Positions 1 to 10,090 of a stretch of 64,000 bases of DNA are shown here, one piece after another (the first letter of the stretch is position 1; every line of letters starts with the position of its first letter). Source of the DNA: Camarhynchus parvulus (lineage: Eukaryota > Chordata > Aves > Passeriformes > Thraupidae). The stretch is taken from contig NC_044573.1 in NCBI RefSeq assembly GCF_901933205.1, positions 28,207,493 through 28,271,492 on the forward strand, written 5' to 3'. Under the pieces are notes generated by a model. It saw nothing but the letters and a program-made list of their open reading frames with translations, made no database searches and was not told the DNA's origin. Position numbers and translations under genes: made by a program.

Positions 1-165
1 AGCTGCTGGAAGAGCTCACCAAGCCATTTTCTGTCATTTACTGGCTAACCAGGGATGTCCCAGGCTGGAGGTTTCCCAGTATGACACCCATTGACAAGAA
101 GGATCAGAAGGAGAATCTACAGGCCTGTCAGCCTGACCTTGGTGACAGGAAAGGACTCAGAAGCA
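1..165 (+). mobile_element. CR1 LINE fragment, reverse-transcriptase part of ORF2
   Basis: The sequence matches my knowledge of the start of the CR1 ORF2 reverse-transcriptase domain. A stretch that reads like the conserved 'leucine-threonine-lysine / valine-proline-tryptophan-arginine' block is followed by the region around the family's arginine-proline-valine-serine-leucine motif (near 115-140, where RPVSLT is readable in one frame). The frame changes between the two parts, so the copy carries indels and is dead. The left end is cut by the window edge, so the element may extend upstream. Homology fades after about 165. CR1 is the non-LTR retrotransposon of birds and reptiles. Confidence 0.75.
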
Positions 166-1084
166 GTGGGCTGCAAATCCCAGGAAATAGAGGCTTCCAG
201 TGTAGGGACTCTTCTTTCAATACAGTTTCTACCCTACTACCAAGAACAGCTTAAAATCCACTTACCACTAAAATTCCTCTGCATTTTTCAAAAGATTAAA
301 ATGTTTCTGAGTAACCACATTACAATTAAGCCATCACAGTTTAGCTATAGTTGCCAAGATTCTCATTTGCACTGGGATTCCTTTAAGATCTCTTTGTGTG
401 TGCAGCATTGCAAGGTGCAGCTATACTTCATTAATACTCACCTAAAGTTCCTTATAGCACCAGAACAGTAGAAAAGCACTGTTGTGAAAGTACAAATCTA
501 GCCAAAGTACTAAATCTACTAAATTCCTATTTGCATTATGGCCCATTTTCCTAACTTTGTCAATATTAAAAGACAGCAAATTCTCTTTACCAACTTCTTA
601 AGGCTTCCTTTTAGGAAGAAAGCAGTACCAAAACTATCAGTGCAAATAAAAACTTGTCCCAATGTCCACATTTGTTTTCCCATTTCCAATTTAATCAGAG
701 GAAGATGACAATAAAGCTTGTTTTCAATTAAATCTGTTCTAGTAGATTGACTGTGTGCTTGTGCATATGTGTCTGAACAGCACCTGATGTTTCAGGAGCT
801 CCACAGTTTGGCTCCTGAGGGTTTCTCACTGTCATGTCTATGATAGGATGAGGACAAGGGTTATTAAAACAAGGCTGGCTGAAGAAGTCTCAAGAAGGAC
901 TCTTTCCTTGAATTGTCTCACTTTTTTAATCTGAACTGGTGATTGTCACAGCAAGCCTCAGCTTTCTCAGTTATCTGGAGTAGGAAAATTTTAAAAACAA
1001 CCTTAAGAAATGAAAAATTATTCTTTTATGGCTGAAAGCATAAAGTTGCCATTTAGCAGTATGATATGTCTCCATGGGCAGAAG
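166..1084. other. Unassigned AT-rich noncoding stretch
   Basis: No gene or repeat family is recognised. An open frame of 126 codons begins inside the CR1 fragment and runs to 471. Its first part is CR1 and the rest has no protein-like composition, so I do not call it. Confidence 0.5.
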
Positions 1085-1450
1085 GTCTTTCTAAATGATT
1101 CCTGGCAGATGTTTGTCCAGCCTATTCTTCAAGGAAGAAGATGGATGTTCCAAAACTTTCCCAGACCATCTGTTTATTTCAGCAGGTGATTATCACTACT
1201 TTTAAAATGTTTAATTTTACTCTCCCTTGTTACAGCCTGAGATCTTTACTTGTCTTCTATCTATAATTAAAAAAGGGCTATTGGTTTGCTCTCTGTACCA
1301 ATCTGGTAGCAAGTCTCCATGTCTCCCCTCAATCCATTTAAGTAGAGCTGAGCTCACTCAGTATTTCCCATAGACCATGATCTCTGAGCCTCTGATGATA
1401 CTTACTGCACCCCTGTGAATTCTCTGCAGCCTGTAGGTTTTCTGAAATGA
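1085..1450 (-). mobile_element. Old CR1-like LINE relic, 3' region
   Basis: Read on the plus strand, the order of segments resembles the reverse complement of an ancient CR1 3' end: a 'cagatgtttgtccagcctat' block near 1107, a pyrimidine-rich block with 'atttcagcaggtgattatc' near 1178, then 'tctcccttgttacagcctga' near 1223, and later a region resembling the ORF2 C-terminus. Similar blocks in similar order recur at 9920-10080. Divergence is high, so boundaries are approximate. It is much older than the CR1 copies at 3639 or 57305. Confidence 0.5.
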
Positions 1451-1999
1451 GGGAATAAAAATTGGCAGAGACCTTCTATGCCTAAGAGAGAATGAAGGAC
1501 AGCCAGACTCTTTACTCTTTTATTTTGCCATTAAAATATGTTTTATTGAAGCAGTATATAACATGGGAGTTTGAATTTTACCACTGTTTCAAGCAAGCAA
1601 AACCTGATTCACACCAAATTAATCTTCTACTGTGTTTATACATCTGGGTTGTAGGTCTTTCCTTGGAAGACCAATTCACAGCTTGGAAGAGAAAAAGAAA
1701 GTTGGAGATGAGAAAGAGCAAAGGAAATATAAAATTTGTTTCTGTCTAGTTTGTGTTGGATAGATCCTTGTTAATATATTGAATCTTATGATCCTGATCC
1801 TCTGATAATTTATGAATGTGATATATTTACATTAATTATGTGAACATAGCAGTTTGAAATGCTGGCTGAGGCTTCTGCTTGATAAGCTAGGAGTTATCAG
1901 AATTTGAGACTACAATCTGTACTCCTAAATTCATTCCCAAGTGTACTGAGACAAAATGGTCTTACTTGATTCTTTTTTCCACATTCTATATATGGTTCT
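1451..1999. other. Unassigned noncoding stretch
   Basis: AT-rich sequence between the old CR1 relic and the LTR. One 85-codon frame (1492-1749, +) has an ATG but no recognisable domain and is not called. The left boundary of the LTR near 2000 is uncertain, so the last few tens of bases could belong to it. Confidence 0.45.
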
Positions 2000-2157
2000 G
2001 TGCTGTGTTTTCATGGCATGGTTCTGGTAGCAGGGGAGGAGCTACAGTGATGGCTTCTGTGAGAAGCTTCTGGAATCTTCCTTGATGTCTGACAGAGCCA
2101 ATAGCCAGCTTTAAGATGGACCGGCCACTGGCCAAGACTGAGCCAACCAGCCTCTGG

Positions 2158-2175
2158 GGTAACATATTTAGGAAG
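2158..2175 (+). promoter_or_regulatory. TATA-like box of the solo LTR
   Basis: The AT-rich 'aacatatttagg' lies about 670 bases before the LTR poly(A) signal. In this LTR family the same position carries a conserved AT-rich block, so it is the likeliest core promoter element. Whether it is active is unknown. Confidence 0.3.
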
Positions 2176-2763
2176 GTGAAAAAAAAAAGAAAAAAAAAAT
2201 CAAGGAGAAGTAATTGTGGCCAGAGAAGAGAGGATTGTGAGAGAAACAGCCCTGTAGACACCAAGGTCAGGAGAGAAGGAGAGGGAGAAGGTGCTTCAAG
2301 TGTAGGAGCAGAGATTCCCCTACAGCTCTTGGAGGACCATGAGGGAGAAGAGATCCCTGCAACCTGTGAAGGAGCCCCATACTGTGGCTGGTGGATGCCC
2401 AAAAGAGATCTGTGACTCCATGGGAAGCTTGTGCTGGAGCAGACTCCTGGCAGGATCTGTGGACCTGTGGTGTGAGGAGCCCACACTAGAACTGGTTTTC
2501 TGGCAGGGCTTGTGACCCCATGGGGGCCCTATGCTGGAGCAGCCTGATCCAGGAGCACTGCATCCTGTGGAAGGGACCTATGCACTTTGGAGCACTTTGT
2601 TAAGAGCTGTAGCCTGTGGGAGGAACTGCTATTTGAGAAGTTCATGGAGGACTGTCTCTTGTGGGAGGGATCCCACTCCTATCCCTGAGTAGCAGCAGAA
2701 AATACCGCAATGAGCTAACCCCCATTCCCCATCGCCCTGCAGGGAGGATGTAGAGCCTGTGAA

Positions 2764-2785
2764 GGAGGGAGGGGGTGGGGGAAGG
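2764..2785 (+). other. G-rich tract in the LTR (possible G-quadruplex)
   Basis: Within 22 bases there is one run of three Gs and two runs of five Gs, flanked by GG pairs and separated by single A or T bases. It precedes the LTR poly(A) signal by about 50 bases. Four stacked G-tracts are possible if a five-G run contributes to two of them. Similar G-rich stretches are typical of this LTR family at this position. Confidence 0.4.
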
Positions 2786-2834
2786 TGTTTTTAAGATTTA
2801 TCTTGCTTATTATCTTACTCTAATTTTGATTTTC

Positions 2835-2840
2835 AATAAA
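2835..2840 (+). terminator. LTR polyadenylation signal AATAAA
   Basis: A canonical AATAAA lies in an AT-rich context where this LTR family places its poly(A) signal. It supports the plus-strand orientation of the LTR. Confidence 0.6.
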
Positions 2841-3023
2841 TTCAATTAATCTTCCTAAGTTGAATCTGCTTTGCCCATGCTGGTAATTAGTGAGTGATCT
2901 CTTGCTGTCCCTATCTCAACTCATGAACCTCTTGTTTTGTTTTCTCTCTCCTGTCCAGTTGAGGAAGGAGTACTACAACGGCTTTGGTGAGCATCTGGCA
3001 TCCAGCCAGAGTCAAAATAACCA

Positions 3024-3638
3024 TGGCTTCTTCTCTCTGAGTTAGTACTTAAAAAGGAAAAGGCCTCTGAAGATTATTAAGGGATGTGGTGGGATTGGAA
3101 GGCAGCTGATCATTCACTACTTTTTTTGTAAAATCTAAGGTAGAAACTGATGGATCTGGAGACACAAAAGCAGCAAGTTAATTTTAGGCCAATGAAACAT
3201 TCACATCATTGGAATTTGTCCTACATTATTCTAGAGTGTAACTGCGAATTATTAAGCAGTTTCCATGTTCCTCTCTTGAGGTGTTTAATCTCAGTGGTGG
3301 ATAAAACCTACCCATCTCTATGAGATTTTTGTGCATTTCATCAAGAAGCACTTTTAGTGTCCAAAATAATTCAATTTCACTGCAAATGTTGGTTTTCTGA
3401 TCAATGTTACAGGACAAACATTGGAGCTTTTAGCTTGTTTTTGTAAATGTGGAGGAGGTAAAGGGAAATAACCTGCTGACTTCAAATAAGTCAAAGTTCT
3501 ATGCTTTTTGTCCTTGGGAAATTTGGGCCCAAAGTCACACCAAATCTGAAACAGACTGGAACCTGAGTCTCCTCTTTTCCAGGTACATGCACATTTGCCA
3601 AATTGTTCTTGTTTTGAGCACAGTTCCCACTGTAGATA
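3024..3638. other. Unassigned noncoding stretch between LTR and CR1
   Basis: No retroviral internal sequence follows the LTR and no repeat family is recognised. Several overlapping short frames lie on both strands at 3449-3667 and are not called. Confidence 0.5.
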
Positions 3639-4225
3639 ACAGAATTACAGAATTCCAGAATGGGTAAGGATGGAAGGGACCACAGTGGGTGATCCAAGCT
3701 CCCTGCTCAAGCAGGGTAATCCTAGAGCATGTGGCACAGGATTGTGTCCAGACAGCTCTTGAATATCTCCAGTGAGGAAGACTCCACAACCTCTCTGGAC
3801 AACCTGTACCAGTGCTTGGTCACCTGCACAGTAAAGAACTTCTTCCTCATATGCAGCTGGAACTTCCTGTGCATCCATTTCTGCCCATTGGCTCTTGTCC
3901 TATTGCTTGGCACCACTGAGCAGAGCCTGGAAACACCCTCTTAACACCCTCCCTTCAGATACAGCCAGACATTGATGAAGTTCCCTCTCCGTTGTCTCTT
4001 CTCAAGGCTGAGCAGGCTGAGGTCCCTCAGCCTTCCCTGGGAAGAGAGATGTTCCAGTCCCTTGATCATCTTTGTTACCCTCCACTGGACCCACTCAGCA
4101 GCTCCACATCTCTCTCGTCCTCAGGAGCCCAAAACTGGACACAGCACTCCAGATGTGCCTCACCAGGGCTGAGTAGAGGGGCAGGATGACTTCTCTCAGC
4201 CTGCTGGCAATGCTGTTCCTTAATG
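3639..4225 (-). mobile_element. CR1 LINE 3' end, antisense
   Basis: The plus strand reads as the reverse complement of the CR1 3' region. It opens with the terminal 'agaattacagaattccagaa' repeat (3641 on), which is the CR1 3' tail motif. Next come the 'ggaagggaccacagtgggtg' block, the 'tgctcaagcaggg' block, 'ctccacaacctctctggaca' near 3781, and the ORF2 C-terminal coding part up to 'gagtagaggggcaggatgac' near 4171. About 590 bp remain, 5'-truncated as usual for CR1. Open frames on both strands here are parts of ORF2 or its antisense. Confidence 0.92.
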
Positions 4226-7200
4226 AAAATGAGGAGCAAGATAACTGTGTCCTATAATTGCCTGCTTCTTTCCTTTGGCCAAAATGGTACCTTGAAGTTA
4301 GAAGCTAAGATGTAAAGGTCCAAATGGATCAAAATAATTAAAATAAACTGCTGAAAGGCACCTAAGCTGACCAGAGCTGTGGACCTGAGTTCCTCCCTAC
4401 CAAAGGGTTTTCAATAACATTCTTGTCTGAACTTTATGAAATATATTAATTCTCATTATATTGGAACTCGTCTGGAAATGTTTATATCTGCAATGAAATG
4501 TATTTTCTTGGAAAGTAAATAAATTCTAAAAGGTGAAAGCCTAGTAAAATATGCATGGTACTCTCTTCACCCCACCTACATTTAAGATCTAAGTTAATCT
4601 GCTTTGTGAAGAGCTTTTATTTTTTTTCCTAAGGAAAAATACTTTTCATTAATGAATATAGTAAATTGTTAATCATGATACTCAAAGGCCTTGGATCTGC
4701 ATAAAGTTAGGCACAGTGTACTTATGGATATACTCATTTGATATTACCTCTCCTTGACAGAATTGTGAAAGCTGCCTTTGAATTTCTGTCATGCCTTGTC
4801 ATTTCCATTCATAATGAATGGTAGCCTCCCTACATGACCAGAGCTGCTGAGGTCACATAAACCTATTTCTCACTGCCTTTTAGCAAGATCTTATCAGTAG
4901 AGCAAAGAATAAGAATCAGAGAAAGAAAGGGAACTGGATGTCTACAAAGCTTTAATGTCTCATGCTATGACTCCCTTTAACCTCCACAAGATGAAATTAA
5001 AAGATTACAAGCAGGCTAGGGAGTGCCCTTCTGTTGCCCTGTACATGAATAATTTTATTGGCATGGCAGCTCTGCTTCCTGTAGGCCCTGTGAGCAGGGC
5101 TGCTGCTCCTCACAAAAGGCACTGCTTTGTTCACCTGCCAGGCTCGCTGGCTACCACTGAGGTTCCAAATGTAAATCAGTGGGAACATCTGAAGTAGCAA
5201 ATTAATTTGGTTTATGGACACCATTTATTATCAATCATGTTCCTTCCTGGAAGTCCTGAGTATGGTGGCCCAGCAGGACTGTTGCTTTTTTTTGTAAGAA
5301 ATCTCTTGTCTCTATACTTACACTCTTGTCCCTCTTGTTACTCTTGTTGCAGAGTTTCTGGAGAAGATGATCTTCCATGGAGCTGAGAGGAGAAGGGATC
5401 TGGGGGTGCGACATCATCTTTCCCCTCTTTCACTCCCACTGGAACAAATGGGCAGTACTTTGCTGTGCTCTGTTTTTGTTTTTTATCTGCCCAGCTTCAT
5501 GCAGTCATAGAAATCAGTTTGGACTTTTAATACCTTCAGTGTTGTGCAAGCAAGCATCTTATAAGTTCTCTCTGGTTTGAAGAGCTGAGATAATTTTGAG
5601 CTGTAATAAGATGCAGATAACAGATGTGGGACCTTTCATGTGTATGCAGGTGTAAATTAACACTCTTTCACACATTTAGAAAAGAGAAAAAACTGGTTTT
5701 TAAATTCTTTTGTTTATGTCTCTGCAGAGCCTGAGCTGTCCCAGTCAGTCCTGGGGATTCCCTGTGTTGTAAACTGCAAATACCAATGAAAATAGACTGT
5801 CCCTGCTGAAAACAGCTCAGTCTGCAAAGTCAAAGCAAACAAAGTAAATAAAGGAAAAAGAGCTGATGCCAGAAGTAAAATTACATTCCCAGTAAGACAG
5901 ATCTTAGCAAAGTTTTCAAAACAACCCAGGCCCTACTCCAAACAAGTCTGTGCCTCTACCTCCCCTAGTGAAATTAAATCTTTGATCAGTAGCCAAATAT
6001 GATGGTCAATAATTTACATCAAAAATGCAGGTATAAGAATCTGTTCTTTTCTGCTGTGTGTTTCAAACTGCCACCTATTCATCCTTCCTACCATTCATGT
6101 CTCTTTCTTTTTTTTTCCCAGTGGAAGAAACAGGTATATTTTCCCATCACTGCTGCTGATGCATTTCTTTGGAAATAAAATCCGTAGAACTCAGCAAATC
6201 CAAACTAGTAAGGAACAACAGTCGATTTATTGAATGATGAGTTGGTGGTTCTATGTATGTGCTTTCTTCTGGCACTCATGAGATATTCAATCTCTATCAC
6301 ACACTTTCAGTCATTATCTCTGGCACAACCCAAATGAAGTCCCAGATCCTGAAAATGAGGGATCTGGGAGACTTGGTAACTCACAGAAAAGCCACTGGTG
6401 GCTTTGTCAAGGAGAGTGAAGTGGTTTTCAATTGTAAGGCTCATATTCTAAGCAGATTAAACTGGTTTATTTAGGTTCTTTAAAAAATATTCCCCCAGCT
6501 CACTACAAGCACAGCAGCCAATTACAGTGTCCCCAAATGCTCCTGAATCTCAGTGCTGCTGAATAATGAATTGTTTACACTGCAGTTAAATGGAATTTAA
6601 GATCACATATTCTAGTGATATAAAGTCAGTTTGTTTCAATATATCAGGAGTTTCTATTAATTATTTCTCTCCTTTTTAAGGAAAATGTGGGTTTTTAAGC
6701 AGTACATTTGGATTAGAGAAATTGATTGTGCCATCTGAAAATTTTGAGTAATCCTATTTCAGCTGAAAATTTTATATAAAAGTGTTTCAAATAGAGGTTT
6801 TATGGAATATTCTAGTCTGTGTGAAACTCTAGCATTTCAGTGTCTTCTGCAGAAAAAAATATTGAAAGTATAAGAAATTTCTGGTTTATGAATTCTGTTT
6901 TTATAACAGTTATAATTTCTATGTTTCTTGTATAAATGATTCAACTCGATTTCTAAACCATGTAACAAAATCAGCATTTAAGTAACCCTTCCACTGATTT
7001 CACATATTGAGAATATCAATGTATTGAAAAATTTTTCTTTGGTTACTTTCTTTGTCTCTGAATCTGACTTAGTGATAGAAATAACACTTTCCAGATTCCA
7101 TCACTCACAAATATTTCACTGTAGTTTTGCTCACCCCTGTGTCAAAGTACACAAAAGAGTGTCTAGAACAAAAGAGAGATCCACAAGGGTTAGAAAGATT

Positions 7201-8642
7201 TCTTTTCTCTATTCTACTGGCGTTAGGCTATTGCTCATAAAGAAAAGAGTTGTTTTCCCTTTTTATCTGAAATGGGAATACAAATCTACAGCAACATGTT
7301 GTGCTTCTGTAAGATACAGAACCTTTGTAGTGAGTGTATGAACCAGGCTTCACTGAAAAAGCGTTCTGTTAACAAGACATTAACAAGGAATCACAGTTTT
7401 GTGAGCTATCCTGCCCCAGCCAATTACATATAGCAGCTTTGGCACAGATAATGACATAGATTGGTGAGTGGGAGTTTACATTTCCATTAAAGGTTGAAAA
7501 GGGTTCACTAGTCCAAGCTGTCTTTTCTTTGAAAATATCTGAATTATACAACAAATGCAGAAGAACGATCAGTTATTAATAACTGCCTTGAAAAATTAAA
7601 ACAAAACTGTGAAATGATAACTGTACAGCTAGATGTAAAGAACCCATTCAGATGCAACTTGCTGAATTATGAAGTTAGGACAATTTTCTTTTAAGTTTCT
7701 TGATCATCTACATTTGCCCTTGAGAGTCTCAGTTCCTGGAATCACAGGACTACACAAACTTCACAGCCATCATGGATAAAGAGAAAATTTCTATTCCTTC
7801 AGTTTAGGGAGTAGAAGAGTTGGAGTCTGTAAACTGGAGTCTGTAATATATCAAGGAGCAGGAGGCAAAATGAAAGACTCAAGCATAATTTATTTACATG
7901 TAATATATAGCATTTCATAAATTTCAAAATAATATGAAGTATTCTTTTTTAAAATTTCATCAGGACTCTCACAGCTGTCACAAGTCTGGAATGCCAGGTG
8001 GTATTTTAGAGCCTGGAAGAAAGCAGGGGATACAATAAAACAGACATGGCAAGCCTTTAGCAAGTGCTTGCTATATGTCCCTATATACATTACTAGCATT
8101 TTGATACAAAGCAGAGGATTGAATTAAATGGTGCTCCAGCTCTTTGAAGGAAATACAGAATTGATTACTCAAACCATTATGCCCTCAGATATGCATGCTG
8201 AATTCCCTTTGTGCTGAATGCGTATACAAAGCCCTGAGCACATGGGAATTTTGAGGTTAAATTGCCATAAATATTTATGGATACAAGTAATAAAAGTAGC
8301 CTTTCAGATCTTAGATTTCATTCAGGTGATGACTCCAAACGGATATTGCATTTGAAAGCTGGAATTTGATAAAAGAGTATTTTCTCCCATCTTTTTACCT
8401 CTCTTGTCTTTATTGATTGTGAGCTGTTTGCTGTAAGGGCTGCCTTTTATTAAATAACTCTACATTGCCTGGCACAATAAAACCTTGACTTTTTTTCTGA
8501 AGTCTCTAAACACCACTGCAATGCAAATAATTAGGTTCAATATCATTAATTTTGACAGTGAGGACAGTTCCCTTCGCTACAAGTATGACTGAAGGATATT
8601 TATATTAATTAAACAGACATTGGAGTTTCTCTTGGTCTAAAA
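4226..8642. other. Long AT-rich noncoding stretch without recognised genes
   Basis: I see no recognisable gene, RNA gene or repeat family over about 4.4 kb. The sequence has scattered A and T runs (for example near 4620 and 6110) and short frames on both strands, none longer than 105 codons. A splice-site pair at 7420-7463 was considered and rejected. Confidence 0.5.

Positions 8643-8670
<28 letters not shown>
8643..8670. repeat. (TG)14 microsatellite
   Basis: An uninterrupted run of 14 TG dinucleotides, preceded by AA and followed by TTT. It is likely to be length-polymorphic and can adopt left-handed DNA. Confidence 0.95.
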
Positions 8671-8675
<5 letters not shown>

Positions 8676-9829
8676 ATCAGAATAGGATCTGTGATGGCAT
8701 AAGAGAGTTTCTCTTCTTGGATGAGCCAAGATGAGAACTGGGTAGTCAAATGAATGTACCCAGAGAGGAGATGTTTGGGCTGCAGGGTTACTGTAGCTTG
8801 GGCTCAGATAGAAAACAAGTGAATGGTCTCATGGTTCAGTGATAATCCAGAATGTTCATCATTTGACTTGCAACTCTGTGGGAAAGATTGCTGACTGGTA
8901 AATTCAGAACTGTCTTTGACTCATACAGAATCCTCAGGTGTATGAGTCTGACCATTCCTCAGATGGCTCAATAGGTTTGTGATATTTATAAGAAGAATTC
9001 ATATATTCACCCTCAAAACCTATTCTTCCTCCTCCTCAGTTATTACCTGAACTGCCTGGTATAAAATAAGCTAAATCTATCCTACTAAAAGCAGTATAGA
9101 TTGTTTTTTGAGAGTACATTTTGTATGTGCTGTCTACCAGAGGTGCTTCTGGTGTTGGAATTAACTTACTACTGTGTGCACATAATAGTTTCTTTTCATG
9201 TTTGTAATGTGCCATTGAATTATGGTGTTAGCTGATGGAAAAAAACCACTACACTATTGCTAAGTAAAAGATAATACATTTTGATAAGCTAGAATACGGA
9301 ATGGCTGCTTTTTTTTTTTTTGGCAGTGATTCTTTGTCACTTATCTGCCTTTTCTTTAAGTGGCTAGAAGCAAGTGAGAAAATTTTGGCTGCAGGTTTAT
9401 TGCAACATGTGGACTGGAGAGACATAGCTTGAGGTTTTAATTCAGATTTTTTTTTATTCCAAAGGTCTTACAATTCATTTGGTCCACTTGAGTGATCTGC
9501 TGTGACCTGAATTAAAAAGTTTTGTTTAGTCCCAGTGAGAGAGAAGTAGAGTAAGAGCTCATGACAGAATGCTTGCAAAAATAAGAACTGTCCAGTCAGA
9601 GTGGAGTAACCCCTAGGTAGGTTACAACACTGATTTAACTCATCATGCCATATAAGTGCTCTCTTCTTCTGCTGTTTCCATAGAAGATGAAAATAGTAAA
9701 CTACTTAAATGAGCACAATCCATCAACCCTACTAGTGAATGCAAGTTTCTCCAAAATTTGGGATTAAGTCAAAGAGCTGCCAACTAAAACTATTAATTCC
9801 ATCATCCTGAAAGGAAATTTATTGATCTA
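8671..9829. other. Unassigned noncoding stretch
   Basis: No gene or repeat family recognised. It contains a T13 run at 9309-9321 and a shorter T run near 9448. Confidence 0.5.
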
Positions 9830-10090
9830 AAAAGTAAAGCTGGAAAAGATAATAAAAGGTCCCTTAGTTTATCTTGCTTTCCTGAGGATGAATAAATACT
9901 TACTTAAATTGTTCATGACAGATGTTTGTCTAGATTGTTCTTTAAGTGTTCGAAGGTATGGACTCTTCTTCCTCCTTATACACTTTGTTTAGGATCATTC
10001 TTAAACTTTATATTTCAGAATTTTTCCTAATATTTAGACTTAGCCATCCCTCCTGCAATGCAATCCTGTCTCTTCTCATCCTGTGTATAA
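9830..10090 (-). mobile_element. Old CR1-like LINE relic, 3' region
   Basis: The plus strand shows, in the order expected for an antisense ancient CR1 3' end, an 'aaagataataaaaggtccct' block (9845), 'gacagatgtttgtctagatt' (9918), a degraded 'ctccagtgatgg'-type region, 'tttttcctaatatttagact' (10020), and a pyrimidine-rich end near 10085. The 'cagatgtttgtc' and 'cctaatattta' blocks are hallmarks of old reptile/bird CR1. Similarity is low and the ends are approximate. It is likely the same class of relic as at 1085-1450. Confidence 0.5.

Larger units (their letters stand above)
2000..3023 (+). mobile_element. Solo LTR of an endogenous retrovirus (bird-type)
   Basis: This stretch matches, in order, an LTR family I know from songbird genomes. 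It has a 'gatggcttctgtgagaagct' block near 2049, a 'ggccactggccaag' block near 2120, an A-rich tract at 2180-2201 and a series of short diverged repeats around 'cctgtggaaggg'-like units (2330-2690). These are followed by a G-rich tract at 2764-2785, AATAAA at 2835-2840, and an end near 3023 in CA after 'catccagccagagtca'. AATAAA on the plus strand sets the orientation. No gag, pol or env homology and no clear primer-binding site follow, so it is a solo or truncated LTR. The 5' terminal TG is not identified, so the start is approximate. The family class (ERVL or ERVK) is not certain. Open frames of 99 and 166 codons inside it are LTR sequence, not genes. Confidence 0.8.

Noticed and set aside
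1986..2486. 166-codon minus-strand frame
   Set aside because: It lies antisense within the solo LTR. The purine-rich LTR strand lacks stop triplets on its complement.
7420..7463. 44-base plus-strand candidate exon between 'tatcctgccccag' and 'gtgagt'
   Set aside because: Short pyrimidine tract, no recognisable peptide, and such pairs are expected by chance at this window size.
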